64,000 nt of DNA from Gammaproteobacteria bacterium (GCA_021772985.1 JAJFKX010000005.1:62001-126000), one strand, 5' to 3'. Shown: positions 11,791 through 21,129, numbered from the stretch's first letter. The notes: generated by a model from the sequence alone, not told the origin. Translations and numbers: made by a program.

Positions 11791-11920
11791 TTAGAACCTG
11801 CCAATAATAATTGAGACTGCGCTGCCGTTGCTTTGTCCAGCAAGACGCAATGAGTGCTGCGTAGCCAAGCCACATAAGCGAGCGATAACCCCGTTGGGCG
11901 AAAAAATAGCAGCGGCCCTT

Positions 11921-12030
11921 CGGGTTGCGCCTGAGAATGCGCCATACCGCATTGCTCCTCGTTCATTTAGCATCACTAAATTTATCTCCTCGCACCTTGT
12001 CTGGCGCATTCTCAGACAGCAACAGCACTG
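11921..12030 (-). repeat. intergenic hairpin repeat, copy B (upstream of nuoA)
   Basis: Perfect 14-base inverted arms lie at 11931-11944 (CTGAGAATGCGCCA) and 12002-12015, separated by 57 bases; inside the loop ATTTAG-CATCA-CTAAAT forms a second small hairpin. The segment matches the decayed copy at 117-222 in the same orientation. It fills much of the 330-base stretch between nuoA and tRNA-Leu. An 81-codon open frame runs through it, but the repeat match and odd composition (CCCC near its start) argue against a protein. It may be a small non-autonomous element or part of a transcribed leader. Confidence 0.6.
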
Positions 12031-12119
12031 CTTCAAATAGTATTAGCAGGTCCTAAGCTCTCCGCAAACTCACCATCCCGATTATGCTGATCAAGATGTT
12101 ATTAATTGTATTAATAGTC

Positions 12120-12204
12120 TGGTGCCGAAGGCCGGACTCGAACCGGCACGGCTTTCGCCACTGCCCCCTCAAGACAGCGTGTCTACCAATTCCACCACTT
12201 CGGC
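12120..12204 (-). tRNA. tRNA-Leu (anticodon GAG)
   Basis: On the minus strand the sequence starts GCCGAAG and ends CTTCGGC-A-CCA, so the seven-pair acceptor stem is perfect and CCA is encoded. The D-arm (TGGTGGAATTGGTAGACACG) and T-arm (GCCGGTTCGAGTCCGGC) are canonical. The anticodon stem CTGTC/GGCAG encloses TTGAGGG, giving anticodon GAG. A long variable arm (GTGGCGAAAGCC region) is typical of a class II tRNA. It lies between secG and nuoA. Confidence 0.97.
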
Positions 12205-12240
12205 CAGATTCAATTGCTCATTCATCAATCAGGTGACCGT

Positions 12241-12726
12241 TTAGTTGTCACCATCTTCACTAGTTGCTGGCGGCACATCATCTACTTGCTCACCAACCGT
12301 AACTGCAGGTAAATCAGAGGCTGATTCAGCTGTTTGATCCAGCGCCTCTGCAGATTGTTGTGCTGCGGCGGGCAGATCACTGCCATTGTCATCCGGTATT
12401 TCCAGTGTCTCTGAGGCATTGGGATCGAAAGTCGCATCTGCCTGAGGCGCCGGCGGGGCGGAAATCTGCAACCCAGGCGGCTGGTCCATGCCAATACCGC
12501 GTGAAATCATCACTGCCATTGCCAATGCAATACCAAACACGCCGAATGCAAGAAATGCCGTCGCCTTGGTCAAAAATGAACTGGCTCCGCGCGCCCCGAA
12601 TACGGTGCCGGATGCGCCGGCTCCAAAGGCTGCGCCTGCAGTGGCGCCCTGGCCTCGTTGCAATAAGATCAGTGCAATCATGGCGATCGCCATCAGCACC
12701 AGAGTAATGGTTAGTACAGTTAACAT
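12241..12726 (-). CDS. secG: preprotein translocase subunit SecG
   Basis: A 161-residue SecG, the small accessory subunit of the SecYEG channel. The first helix (LTITLVLMAIAMIALILLQ) is followed by the family block QRGQGATAGAAFGAGASGTVFG and the second helix around residues 55-78. The ATG at 12726 is preferred over TTG at 12732. About 80 residues after the second helix form a Pro/Asp/Glu/Ala-rich acidic tail; E. coli SecG is about 110 residues, so the tail is longer than usual. It follows tpiA, a common arrangement. Confidence 0.94.
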   Translation of the reverse strand: MLTVLTITLVLMAIAMIALILLQRGQGATAGAAFGAGASGTVFGARGASSFLTKATAFLAFGVFGIALAMAVMISRGIGMDQPPGLQISAPPAPQADATFDPNASETLEIPDDNGSDLPAAAQQSAEALDQTAESASDLPAVTVGEQVDDVPPATSEDGDN

Positions 12727-12746
12727 AATCAATCATTGCGGCGCTG

Positions 12747-13508
12747 TTACAGCGCTTTGCATATGGAGATAAAGTCCGTGGCCTTCAGCGCTGCGCCGCC
12801 GATCAGACCGCCATCAATATCTTCCTGGTTAAACAAATCAGCGGCATTGTCGGGTTTGACACTGCCACCATAAAGAATACGCAGACTACCTGCTATTTTA
12901 GCATCCATATCCGCAATTGTCCGCCGAATAAATGCATGCACTTCCTGCGCCTGTTCAGGGCTGGCTGTCTTACCCGTTCCAATTGCCCATACCGGCTCGT
13001 AAGCCACCACTGCATCAGCAAAAGCGGCAACCCCTGACTGGGTAATCACTGCGTCCAACTGGCGACCGATAACTGCTTCTGTAATACCATCCTCACGCTG
13101 TTCCAGGGTTTCGCCCAGGCATAAAACCGGCTGCAATCCTGCACGCTGAGCAGCAACAAATTTATCCGCCACCATTTGATCAGTTTCACCGAATAACGCC
13201 CGTCGCTCGGAATGCCCGGTCAGCACATACTGACAACCAAACTCGACCAGCATCCCCGCTGAGACTTCACCGGTATACGCGCCTTCATCGTGGATGCTTA
13301 AATTCTGCGCGCCCAGGCGCACGCCGGTTGCGCCAGCGCCGGCGATCAGCTCCTGTACCTGAGCAAGAAACGGATAGGGGGGCATCACCGCTACTTCAGT
13401 GGTATCTGACTCAGCTACAGCAGCTAAAATACTATCCATCAATCCACGTACCATGCTTTTATTACCATGCAGCTTCCAGTTTCCAGCCACCAGCGGTTGT
13501 CTGCTCAT
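12747..13508 (-). CDS. tpiA: triosephosphate isomerase
   Basis: A 253-residue glycolytic enzyme that interconverts dihydroxyacetone phosphate and glyceraldehyde 3-phosphate. The substrate-binding Asn/Lys are in AGNWKLHGN, the catalytic His in LTGHSERR, the catalytic Glu in AYEPVWAIGTGKTAS (with flexible loop 6), and the phosphate-binding loop in LYGGSVKPDN. ATG 13508 (MSRQPLVAGNW) is preferred over TTG 13514. It is the first gene of the tpiA-secG unit. Confidence 0.97.
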   Translation of the reverse strand: MSRQPLVAGNWKLHGNKSMVRGLMDSILAAVAESDTTEVAVMPPYPFLAQVQELIAGAGATGVRLGAQNLSIHDEGAYTGEVSAGMLVEFGCQYVLTGHSERRALFGETDQMVADKFVAAQRAGLQPVLCLGETLEQREDGITEAVIGRQLDAVITQSGVAAFADAVVAYEPVWAIGTGKTASPEQAQEVHAFIRRTIADMDAKIAGSLRILYGGSVKPDNAADLFNQEDIDGGLIGGAALKATDFISICKAL

Positions 13509-13600
13509 GTGCAAGTTCCCATATTAATGATTAGCGTGTCGGGCGCGGTAGAATAATCCCCCTGCACCAAACTGACAAGTAAAACCATGAGGCATACCGC

Positions 13601-14422
13601 TTGAATACTACGACACATCCAGCCACACGCTGGGCCCTGGTGACCGGCGCTTCCGCTGGTATCGGTGCTGAATTCGCCCGGCAGCTGGCTGCCGATGGTT
13701 TTAATTTAGTGCTGACTGCGCGACGTAAGCAACGGCTTGATCAACTGGCTGATGAACTTCAACAGCGCTACTCAATCAACACCCGTGTGATTGTTGCCGA
13801 CCTGGCTCAAGCCGATGCTGTCGCCACCATTAGCGACGAATTGCAGGCCAACCATATTTCCATCCACACACTGGTCAACAATGCCGGTTATGGCACCACC
13901 GGCCACCTCAACCAATCTGAATGGCAGGTGCATCAGGATTTTATGCAGGTGATGGTCATGGCAGTTATTGAGATGTGTTACGCAATGCTGCCTGCCATGC
14001 AGCTGGCCGGTGCCGGCCGGATCATCAATGTCGCCTCACTGGCCGGCATCGCCCCAGCCCCGGCCAGCCACACCCTGTATTCCCCCAGCAAAGCCTTTTT
14101 GATTAAATTGTCGGAAGCGCTGGCATTGGAAAACGAAGACCAAGGCATCAAAGTGCAGGCACTGTGCCCCGGCTTCACCTACAGCGAGTTTCATGATGTG
14201 ATCGGACTACGTGATCAGGTATCCAAAATGCCCAAGTATATGTGGATGACCGCTGAAGCGGTGGTCAGCGAATCTTTGCGGGAGTTAACCAAAAACAATC
14301 CGCGCATAGTGTTGGTCAGCGGCCGGGTTAATCGTTTTATCGGCCGGCTGGTGAACTGGCTGCCACAGAAGACGGCGATTAATATGGTGCGCAAGCGAGG
14401 GAAGCAGTTTCGGAAGGAATAA
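13601..14422 (+). CDS. SDR family NAD(P)-dependent oxidoreductase
   Basis: A 273-residue classical short-chain dehydrogenase. The cofactor motif TGASAGIGAEFA lies near residue 17, NNAGYG near 96, and the catalytic Ser and Tyr-x3-Lys in VASLAGIAPAP and YSPSKAF around residues 147-166. The first in-frame start is TTG at 13601, since an upstream ATG runs into a stop. The C-terminal part (LVSGRVNRFIGRLVNWLP) resembles membrane-associating tails seen in some SDRs of the DltE/YqjQ type. Substrate unknown. It stands alone, divergent from tpiA. Confidence 0.9.
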   Translation: MNTTTHPATRWALVTGASAGIGAEFARQLAADGFNLVLTARRKQRLDQLADELQQRYSINTRVIVADLAQADAVATISDELQANHISIHTLVNNAGYGTTGHLNQSEWQVHQDFMQVMVMAVIEMCYAMLPAMQLAGAGRIINVASLAGIAPAPASHTLYSPSKAFLIKLSEALALENEDQGIKVQALCPGFTYSEFHDVIGLRDQVSKMPKYMWMTAEAVVSESLRELTKNNPRIVLVSGRVNRFIGRLVNWLPQKTAINMVRKRGKQFRKE

Positions 14423-14557
14423 TAAAACAAATGCGATCACCTACAACAAAACCGGAACGGTAGGAGCGGATATCACACCAGATTCTTCGTTATGCTCTGA
14501 ATCACGTCTAATTCTATTGAGCAAAAAAGACCGTGGTATCACGGCGATGCTGTGAGT

Positions 14558-14588
14558 GGTGCAATGCGCTTTGCTTATTGCACCCTAC
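14558..14588. repeat. half-copy of REP-like element
   Basis: The segment reads GGTGCAAT-GCGCTTTGCTT-ATTGCACC-CTAC, an eight-pair hairpin on its own. It resembles one arm of the full inverted repeat at 53439-53509, sharing GGTGCAATGCGCT and the CACCCTAC end. It lies in a gene-poor gap with no other purpose visible. Confidence 0.65.
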
Positions 14589-14779
14589 CCTGGCTTCATC
14601 ACTTGCGCCGCCTGGTTGGTGTGTTGTGGCTTTCCGGAAAAAGCAGGTATTCATATTTTCTGTTTATGAAACCGCAAGAATAGCCCGATAGAGGCGGTAG
14701 CACACTATGCTTTGATTTGCCCTGCTGTTTATCACTGACCACGATAGGAGCATTGCGTGGCTATGCAGCGACTTTTGCC

Positions 14780-14805
14780 GGATTACGTGCCGATGGCACT
14801 AATCC
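14780..14805. repeat. hairpin GGATTA(C)GTGCC-GAT-GGCACTAATCC
   Basis: Eleven complementary pairs with one bulged C and a GAT loop. It is followed by CAGCCTACGCGGG. It looks like another small palindromic intergenic element, different from the one at 14558. No T-run follows, so it is not a good terminator. Confidence 0.45.
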
Positions 14806-14950
14806 AGCCTACGCGGGTATTTAACTTATCTCTCTCAAAGCTGGACCCTGCCAATGGGTCGATGGCAGGTTTTCTCCCGCAATCTCGTATGTCTCCATGA
14901 AACCCTTAATTTCCCCACCCGGGAATCGGTTAGAACCTGGAGAACTCGAT

Positions 14951-17170
14951 ATGAAACGCATACCTGCGCTTGCTTTGACGCTCGCCTCGCTGCTGTTGGC
15001 CAACATCACCTGGGCAGCCATTTTCACGGTAGACATCGCTGCCGACGATGCTGATGCCCACGATACCAATCCGGGTAATGGAATATGTGCGGATGCTTTG
15101 GGTTCCTGCCCGCTGCGCGCGGCGCTGGAAGAAGCCAATGCAACCGCAGCGCTGGATGTGATTTTATTCGCCAATGGCTTTAGCGATGCCGTTCTGACCC
15201 TGGCCGCCAGCGAAGGGCCGCTGCCTGTTATTACCAATCAGGTATTTATTCTGGGTGAATCGATTGATGCTTATAACAGTGCCGCAACCCTGCTGCGCAA
15301 TGCACCGCCACAGTTCACCATTGATGGCAGTCAACTGACCTTCTCCAACCAGAACGGCCTGTTTTTTAACGGCACCGGAGCCGCCGACAGCAGCGTGAGT
15401 GCGCTTTCCATTGTTAATTTCCCCGGCACCGGCATTGTGGTGGGTTTTGGTGCGGACAATGTGCTGATCGACCGTAGCTATATCGGCATGCGTCCGGACA
15501 GGTCAGCGGCCGGCAATGGTGGACATGGTATTCAAGTCATCAGCAGTGATGGTTCGCGCATCGGCAAACGCCGCATTGGCAATGCTTTTCAAGGGCTGGG
15601 CAATGCGGTGTCTTCCAACGGCGATTCCGGCATTCGACTGGAAAACTCTGATGACAACCAAGTCCACGCTAATCTGATCGGATTTTCTCCATCCGGCACC
15701 AGTAACCGGGGCAATGGCCAGTATGGTATTCATATTACCGGCAACAGTAACGCCATCGGCGATACTGTTAGCGATGATGAAGCAGGCAACTTTATTGGCG
15801 CCAATGACCTGGGTGGTCTGTTAATTATCGGTAACAACAACCTGGTACATGCCAATGAATTGGGGCGGGGCGAAACCGGCGGCTTTATCACCAGCGAAGG
15901 TGATGGAATCCGTGTATTCGGCAGCTTTAATTTTATTGGCAACAACAACGGCAACGGCAACAAAATATACGAGCATGACGGCGCAGCCATAAAGCTGGGT
16001 GTTATCGCTGGTAGCCAGGCCAATGATAATTTTGTGATTGATAATCAGATTGGCAGTTCAGGCAGCCTGTTTCCAATCTTGATGTCAGGCAATGGGATGG
16101 GTATTGATGTCGCTAATGGTGATCGTAACGTAATCGCTGACAACGCCGTTATTAATTCGGTCACAACAGGAATCAACATCCGCGGTGAAGCCAATAACCT
16201 GAGCGGTAATATAGTCGGCTTTGTGAATGGACTGTTTGGCTCAAATCCTGAACCCAACCGTGATGGGCTGATGCTGCTTGGCGCCGACAATATTATCGGT
16301 AGCGCCGCCAACCCCAACTTTTTTGGCGGCAATGAGCGTGAAGGCATCAGAATCAGTGCTTCCGGCACCCGTATTGAATTCAACCGAATTGGTGTCGACC
16401 GCAATCTTAATCCTATTGGCAACGGCCTGCAGGGTTTATTGGTGTTTGGTCCTGGGTCCATCATTCGCGACAATATTATTGGCTCTAACGGGCTCAACGG
16501 CCTCGAGTTGCACCTGGCTGACAATAGCAATATCGCCAATAACTTTATCGGCATCGCGCCTGATGGCAGCAATATAGGTAATAGCGGGCATGGTATCAAT
16601 ATTGTTGCAAGCACTGACAATACCGATATTGTGTTCAACAACATTGCATTTAATACAGCAAGCGGAATCGGCGTGGTCAACAACCAGAATATGACTGGCC
16701 TGGACTGGTTTCAGAACCTGATGCACGACAATGGCGGCATTGGTATTGATCTGGGTTTGAACGGTATCACACCCAACGATTTGGGCGACGCCGACGAAGG
16801 CGCCAATCGGTTGCAGAATTTTCCGGTGATTGAAAGCGCCATCCTGGACACACTGGTCACACCACCCACCTTAACCATCAGTTACCGGGTCGATACCGAC
16901 AACAACAACGCTGATTACCCACTGACCACCCATTTCTATTGGAGTGATATCGACGAAAATGCCCAGGGGCGTTTTTATCTGGGCAGCGATTTCAGCTATA
17001 ACACCCCCAATGCCGTAGAGATAATAACTTACGATTTTGTCGAGGGCATATTTGGTGGCTGGCTAACCGCTACGGCAACCGATGGTGCCGGAAACAGCTC
17101 AGAGCTTGCTGCCCGGCTGATGTTTGGCGAACTTGGTGAAATCTTTTTCATGGACGGTTTCGAAAATTAA
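14951..17170 (+). CDS. secreted CSLREA-type right-handed beta-helix protein with GFE tail
   Basis: A 739-residue exported protein. ATG 14951 follows a GGAG and opens a signal peptide (MKRIPALALTLASLLLANIT, cut after TWA). A CSLREA-like domain follows: NPGNGICADALGSCPLRAAL then EEANA. Residues from about 120 to 620 are parallel beta-helix repeats rich in Gly, Asn, Asp and Ile (for example NGGHGIQVISSDGSRIG, NSGHGINIVASTDN). A beta-sandwich-like segment follows, and the chain ends EIFFMDGFEN. That last motif recurs in three other exported proteins of this window. Likely a surface or extracellular protein; the ligand or substrate is unknown. Confidence 0.85.
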   Translation: MKRIPALALTLASLLLANITWAAIFTVDIAADDADAHDTNPGNGICADALGSCPLRAALEEANATAALDVILFANGFSDAVLTLAASEGPLPVITNQVFILGESIDAYNSAATLLRNAPPQFTIDGSQLTFSNQNGLFFNGTGAADSSVSALSIVNFPGTGIVVGFGADNVLIDRSYIGMRPDRSAAGNGGHGIQVISSDGSRIGKRRIGNAFQGLGNAVSSNGDSGIRLENSDDNQVHANLIGFSPSGTSNRGNGQYGIHITGNSNAIGDTVSDDEAGNFIGANDLGGLLIIGNNNLVHANELGRGETGGFITSEGDGIRVFGSFNFIGNNNGNGNKIYEHDGAAIKLGVIAGSQANDNFVIDNQIGSSGSLFPILMSGNGMGIDVANGDRNVIADNAVINSVTTGINIRGEANNLSGNIVGFVNGLFGSNPEPNRDGLMLLGADNIIGSAANPNFFGGNEREGIRISASGTRIEFNRIGVDRNLNPIGNGLQGLLVFGPGSIIRDNIIGSNGLNGLELHLADNSNIANNFIGIAPDGSNIGNSGHGINIVASTDNTDIVFNNIAFNTASGIGVVNNQNMTGLDWFQNLMHDNGGIGIDLGLNGITPNDLGDADEGANRLQNFPVIESAILDTLVTPPTLTISYRVDTDNNNADYPLTTHFYWSDIDENAQGRFYLGSDFSYNTPNAVEIITYDFVEGIFGGWLTATATDGAGNSSELAARLMFGELGEIFFMDGFEN

Positions 17171-17249
17171 GCATCTGCCCATACTGTTCCCAGCCTGAAA
17201 GGACAACAGGTTATGATGGCAACCAGCAGATTGCCTTGGAGTTGTTGGC

Positions 17250-19871
17250 ATGCACAACCAGGACGTATCGCATTGGCAGCAGGCCATGACCTTGTATCGG
17301 GATGTATTAACGCTACCCGAACATGATCGTGTCACCCATATCGAGCAGTTGGATGTAGCATCCACTGTCAAAGACAAACTGAACCAGTTGTTGCAATCCT
17401 CGGCAACTCTGGATAAGGATCCATTGCTGGCCCGATTGGATCACCTGGTTTTAAAACTGGGTTCCAGCATGGCTGGTCAAGGCAATGGCAATCAAGACAA
17501 TACCAGTGGCGGCAATGCGGCCATGATCGGGCGTCGTGTTGGTGCTTGGACCATACTGAAACCGCTGGGTCATGGTGGCATGGCTTCGGTATTTGAGGCC
17601 GAACGCAGCGAGGTTGAGTTTGACCAGCACGGCGCACTCAAACTGCTGTCACTATTGATGCTGGCCACTGGTGGTTCCCATCGGTTTGTGCGCGAGCAGC
17701 AGTTTCTGGCGCAGCTGCAGCATCCCAATATTGCCATGCTGCTGGATGGTGGTGTCGCCGAAGACGGCACACCGTTCCTGGTCACCGAACTGGTTTCAGG
17801 CTGTGATATTCGCGAGTATTGCAGCCTGCACAATTTGAACCTGCAACAGATTGTGCGGCTATTGCTGCAAGTCTGCGCCGCTATCAGCCATGCCCACGGC
17901 AACCTGATTTTGCACCGTGATATCAAACCATCGAATGTGATGGTGACCAGCGATGGTCAGATCAAATTGCTGGATTTTGGCATTGGCAAACTCACTGAGG
18001 AAGCTGTTGAAGGCACCCAGACCATCGCATTTTCACCCAAATACGCCGCCCCGGAACAAGTTACAGGTGGCGCGATAACCACTACCACCGATGTGTATGG
18101 ACTGGGTATGCTGGGACACTCGCTGCTGGAACAAAAACCGCTGGTCAAACAATCACCCACGCAATTATCCGGGCAATCTTCCGAACAACACGAACTGGAA
18201 CAGATTCTGGATATGGCCACTCGCGAAGAACCTATCAGGCGCTATGCCAGCGCCGAAAGCATGGCCAATGATCTGAATAATTGGTTGCACAGTCGCCCGA
18301 TCAAGGCTGTAGCCGATTCATTGGGTTATCGACTGCGCAAATACCTGCGGCGTAATCAAAAACTGGTATTGGCCAGTGGGGCCATAGTGCTGACTGCGGT
18401 CATTGGCGTTGCTGCGGTTTTATGGCAGGCCAATCAGGCGCGAATCGAAGCGCAAAAAGCGCAAACCATGGCCGGCTTCATGATTGATTTATTTGCCAGT
18501 GGCGATCTGCTCTCCGGCCAGGGCCCGGACACCTCCATTGCGAGCTTGATGGACGCTGGCGCACAGCGTGCACGTATCGAACTGGATAATGCTCCCGAGG
18601 CGCGCACGGAAATATTGCGGGTGATCGGTCTGGCGCAAACTGAATTCGGTCAATACCAACAAGCGGGCGAAAATCTGCAGGCTGCAATGACCAGTGCTGT
18701 TGACCCAATCGATCGTGCCCGGGTGCTGGGGGCAATGGGCGTATGGTCTGCAGAACGCGCTGAATTCAAACAAGGCATCGACTGGATGCAACAAGCCCTG
18801 GAGATCATGACCACCGAGTTGCCCCCGGAACACCCTGATCGGCTGGAAATTGAACTGAATATGATCAATTTTCTGCTGTTTACCGGTCAATACCAAAACA
18901 GCATGCAGCGCGCCGACAAGCTGATCGCTGCAATCGGTAACCTGGAACAATTACCACAAGATGATCACGCCAATGTATTACGCAGCCGGGCCATGGCATT
19001 GACACAGGTTGACCGTTTTGGTGAAGCGATCCAGAACTTACACCAAGCCATTGACATAGCAAGGCAATTGCGCCCACCCCGGCCTGCGCTGGTAGCCGCC
19101 TTTGTGAATGATCTGGGTATCGCCAATTCCTATGGTGGTTATCCACAGGCTTCCATAGATGCCTTTCGTGAAAGCTACCAGATCCAATCTGACATCTATG
19201 GCCCAGCCCATAAACGCACCATCACCAGCGGTTCTAATCTGGTGCACTTAATGCGCGGAGCTGGAAAAACTGATGCAGCGTTGCAATTGGGCAACGAAGT
19301 TTTCAACAACAGTCTGGCTGAATACGGACCGATTCATCGTAGCGTGGTGCTCACGCGGCTGGCTCTGGCACTGGTGCTAAGCGACCTGAGCCGTGATGCT
19401 GAAGCCGATATACAATTGGCCAACAGTATTACTGCACTGCGGCAATTGGACGATATGCGCTCTGAGCTACCTCACCATCTGGCGTGGCGGGGAGAAATTC
19501 TGATTCGAGCAGACCGCTTTGACGAAGCCATTGAGCTATTACAAGAGGCCGAAGCAATCCGCGATACCGAATTTCCTGACGAAGCCAGACGCTATCGGGT
19601 GGCTGCCCAACGCCGTCTGGTGCATGCCCATGCAGCACTGGGACAGTGCGAAACAGCCAATGCTTACTTAAACAATATCAGCGAGGATATTGCCGGTGGT
19701 GAACATGGCCAGGCAATGGCAACGCGAATCTATCTGCTCAATTGCCAAGTCGATCAAGCATCAGCAAGACAAACTTATCGGCATATTTCTGAATCAATTA
19801 ACCAGCTTGAGGATCTGACAGCCAGTTTGCGGGCCGCCTTGCGCTGGGGTCATCAGCACTTGATGGGCTAA
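17250..19871 (+). CDS. membrane serine/threonine protein kinase with C-terminal TPRs
   Basis: An 873-residue protein. After about 95 residues that resemble a linker found in this kinase type, the kinase domain shows the Gly loop LGHGGMASVFEAE (107-119), the ATP Lys in GALKLL (131), HRDIKPSNVM (222-231), DFGIGKL (242-248) and YAAPEQVTGG (265-274). One membrane helix lies at about 371-392. The remaining ~470 residues are tetratricopeptide-like helical repeats outside the membrane. It is convergent with an ECF sigma gene 10 bases away. Such kinase/sigma pairs are common in Xanthomonadales, where phosphorylation or the TPR part is thought to control the partner; here that is inference. Confidence 0.92.
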   Translation: MHNQDVSHWQQAMTLYRDVLTLPEHDRVTHIEQLDVASTVKDKLNQLLQSSATLDKDPLLARLDHLVLKLGSSMAGQGNGNQDNTSGGNAAMIGRRVGAWTILKPLGHGGMASVFEAERSEVEFDQHGALKLLSLLMLATGGSHRFVREQQFLAQLQHPNIAMLLDGGVAEDGTPFLVTELVSGCDIREYCSLHNLNLQQIVRLLLQVCAAISHAHGNLILHRDIKPSNVMVTSDGQIKLLDFGIGKLTEEAVEGTQTIAFSPKYAAPEQVTGGAITTTTDVYGLGMLGHSLLEQKPLVKQSPTQLSGQSSEQHELEQILDMATREEPIRRYASAESMANDLNNWLHSRPIKAVADSLGYRLRKYLRRNQKLVLASGAIVLTAVIGVAAVLWQANQARIEAQKAQTMAGFMIDLFASGDLLSGQGPDTSIASLMDAGAQRARIELDNAPEARTEILRVIGLAQTEFGQYQQAGENLQAAMTSAVDPIDRARVLGAMGVWSAERAEFKQGIDWMQQALEIMTTELPPEHPDRLEIELNMINFLLFTGQYQNSMQRADKLIAAIGNLEQLPQDDHANVLRSRAMALTQVDRFGEAIQNLHQAIDIARQLRPPRPALVAAFVNDLGIANSYGGYPQASIDAFRESYQIQSDIYGPAHKRTITSGSNLVHLMRGAGKTDAALQLGNEVFNNSLAEYGPIHRSVVLTRLALALVLSDLSRDAEADIQLANSITALRQLDDMRSELPHHLAWRGEILIRADRFDEAIELLQEAEAIRDTEFPDEARRYRVAAQRRLVHAHAALGQCETANAYLNNISEDIAGGEHGQAMATRIYLLNCQVDQASARQTYRHISESINQLEDLTASLRAALRWGHQHLMG

Positions 19872-19880
19872 ACGTTGAGA

Positions 19881-20429
19881 TCAATTGGTTGTCGACATGC
19901 GAGCATTGAGAAAAGCGCGAGCAGTCAGCCAATCACGTTGCAGACTCCGTGAAGAGCGGTTTTTGAGCACAGCGATTTCTTCCAATGTCAAACCAGCGAA
20001 GAATCGTAAATTGACCAACTCAAGTAACTCAGGGTCGATATTTTTGAGTTCCTCCATGGCCTCATCAAGTGCCAGTACTTCTGTGTCTGCAGAGCTATCA
20101 CCAGCATCCACCAAGGTCACAAAAATCAGCTTGCCGCCGCGCTTTTCTGCCGCGGAAGCGCGTGCCGCATCGACCAGAATTTGCCGCATGGCCTGACCGG
20201 CACAGGCAAAAAAGTGCTGTCGGTTGACCACATCCAATTTCTGCGCGCCCACCATTTTAAGAAACAGTTCATTGACCAATGCGGTGGCGGTCAGAGCTTG
20301 ATTGGATGCATGGCCGATACGGCTGCGTGCCAGTATCTTCAACTCCGAATGCAAACGGCTGAACACATCGCTCAACGCGCCTTTGGAGCCAGCGGTTACC
20401 TGATTAAGAAGCTTGGTAATCTCTGCCAT
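19881..20429 (-). CDS. ECF-family RNA polymerase sigma factor (X6 type)
   Basis: A 182-residue sigma factor. Region 2 is in residues 15-100 (ARSRIGHASNQALTATALVNELFLKM and FFACAGQAMRQILVDAARA are hallmarks of the TIGR02999 sig-70_X6 group). Region 4 occupies about 125-175, with an HTH in LTLEEIAVLKNRSSRSLQRDW. No anti-sigma factor gene is adjacent; the convergent Ser/Thr kinase is the likely partner. ATG start. Confidence 0.92.
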   Translation of the reverse strand: MAEITKLLNQVTAGSKGALSDVFSRLHSELKILARSRIGHASNQALTATALVNELFLKMVGAQKLDVVNRQHFFACAGQAMRQILVDAARASAAEKRGGKLIFVTLVDAGDSSADTEVLALDEAMEELKNIDPELLELVNLRFFAGLTLEEIAVLKNRSSRSLQRDWLTARAFLNARMSTTN

Positions 20430-20553
20430 GTATGTAATCAGCTTACCGGGTAAGCCAGAGTGTAGTCTGATGTGACCGATTTGCCCAGTCGGTTAGCCCA
20501 CATATTGCCTGGGTTGTCGCGAATCCTGGGCTATCTGGCTTTTTCAGTATCGG

Positions 20554-21129
20554 CTAACGACGAAGTTTATTAATCCGCTGCAAGCGCCCATCCCTGAAAA
20601 TCAATTCCCGGTCACTGGCGCGCCTGCCAAAGGTATAAACCCAACGGGTTTCATCAACAATAAACCCCGGAGTGCCGGCAAGATAAGGAGAGTGATACAA
20701 AAACGGCTCGCTGCGGTATTCAAAATCCGGTGAGCCGCATTTGGCAAATACTTCGCCGATGCTGTTACCTGCATTAGCCAGGTCCTGGGCTGAACAACGC
20801 CTTGATCCGGGCTCAAAAGAAACACCATGTTCCAATTCGTCCACTCGCTCCAGGTATCCATTCCGAAACACCAGTCGCCGGATCAACTTACGCGATCCGA
20901 AGTTAATCAGCCAGGCTTCATAACCACCGTGCAGGTGTACATACCCATAAGGGTCGGCATAATTCCAGCGTTCAATAAAAAACGGCTCCGGACAGACCTG
21001 AGCCACCTGATAACTTAAATCACCCTGTTTAATCAAATGCCGGCCACAATAAAGCGACGCCAGTGCATCCAGCGAAAACAAGCACAATGCCAGCACCATG
21101 ACCAAGGTGGAAAAACCAGAGCGTTTCAT
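20554..21129 (-). CDS. DUF2845 domain protein, exported
   Basis: A 191-residue protein with a signal peptide (FSTLVMVLALCLFSLDALA, then SLYCGRHLIKQGD). It contains two related segments, RRLVFRNGYLERVDEL (about residues 84-99) and RELIFRDGRLQRINKL (about 174-189), each preceded by a Cys-containing stretch near SIGEVFAKCGSPD or the N-terminal YCGRHLIKQGD. This matches the DUF2845 family of small periplasmic proteins of unknown role. It is separate from neighbouring genes by gaps of about 85-125 bases. Confidence 0.85.
   Translation of the reverse strand: MKRSGFSTLVMVLALCLFSLDALASLYCGRHLIKQGDLSYQVAQVCPEPFFIERWNYADPYGYVHLHGGYEAWLINFGSRKLIRRLVFRNGYLERVDELEHGVSFEPGSRRCSAQDLANAGNSIGEVFAKCGSPDFEYRSEPFLYHSPYLAGTPGFIVDETRWVYTFGRRASDRELIFRDGRLQRINKLRR

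Larger units (their letters stand above)
14423..14950. other. 528-base intergenic stretch with decayed repeats
   Basis: No convincing gene on either strand. It contains a half-copy of a hairpin repeat (14558-14588), a second hairpin (14780-14805) and a short CCGTG-GTAT-CACGG hairpin near 14531. The start signal of the following gene is at its end: a GGAG about ten bases before ATG 14951. Confidence 0.6.

Noticed and set aside
11791-12036. 81-codon open frame on the minus strand upstream of nuoA
   Set aside because: It runs through the hairpin repeat, its start is within the repeat, and the decayed copy at 117-222 does not keep the frame. Treated as repeat, not a gene.
16045-16683. 212-codon open frame antisense to the beta-helix gene
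   Set aside because: It lies entirely opposite a well-supported gene, has Leu/Pro/Ile-rich low-complexity sequence and no start signal.
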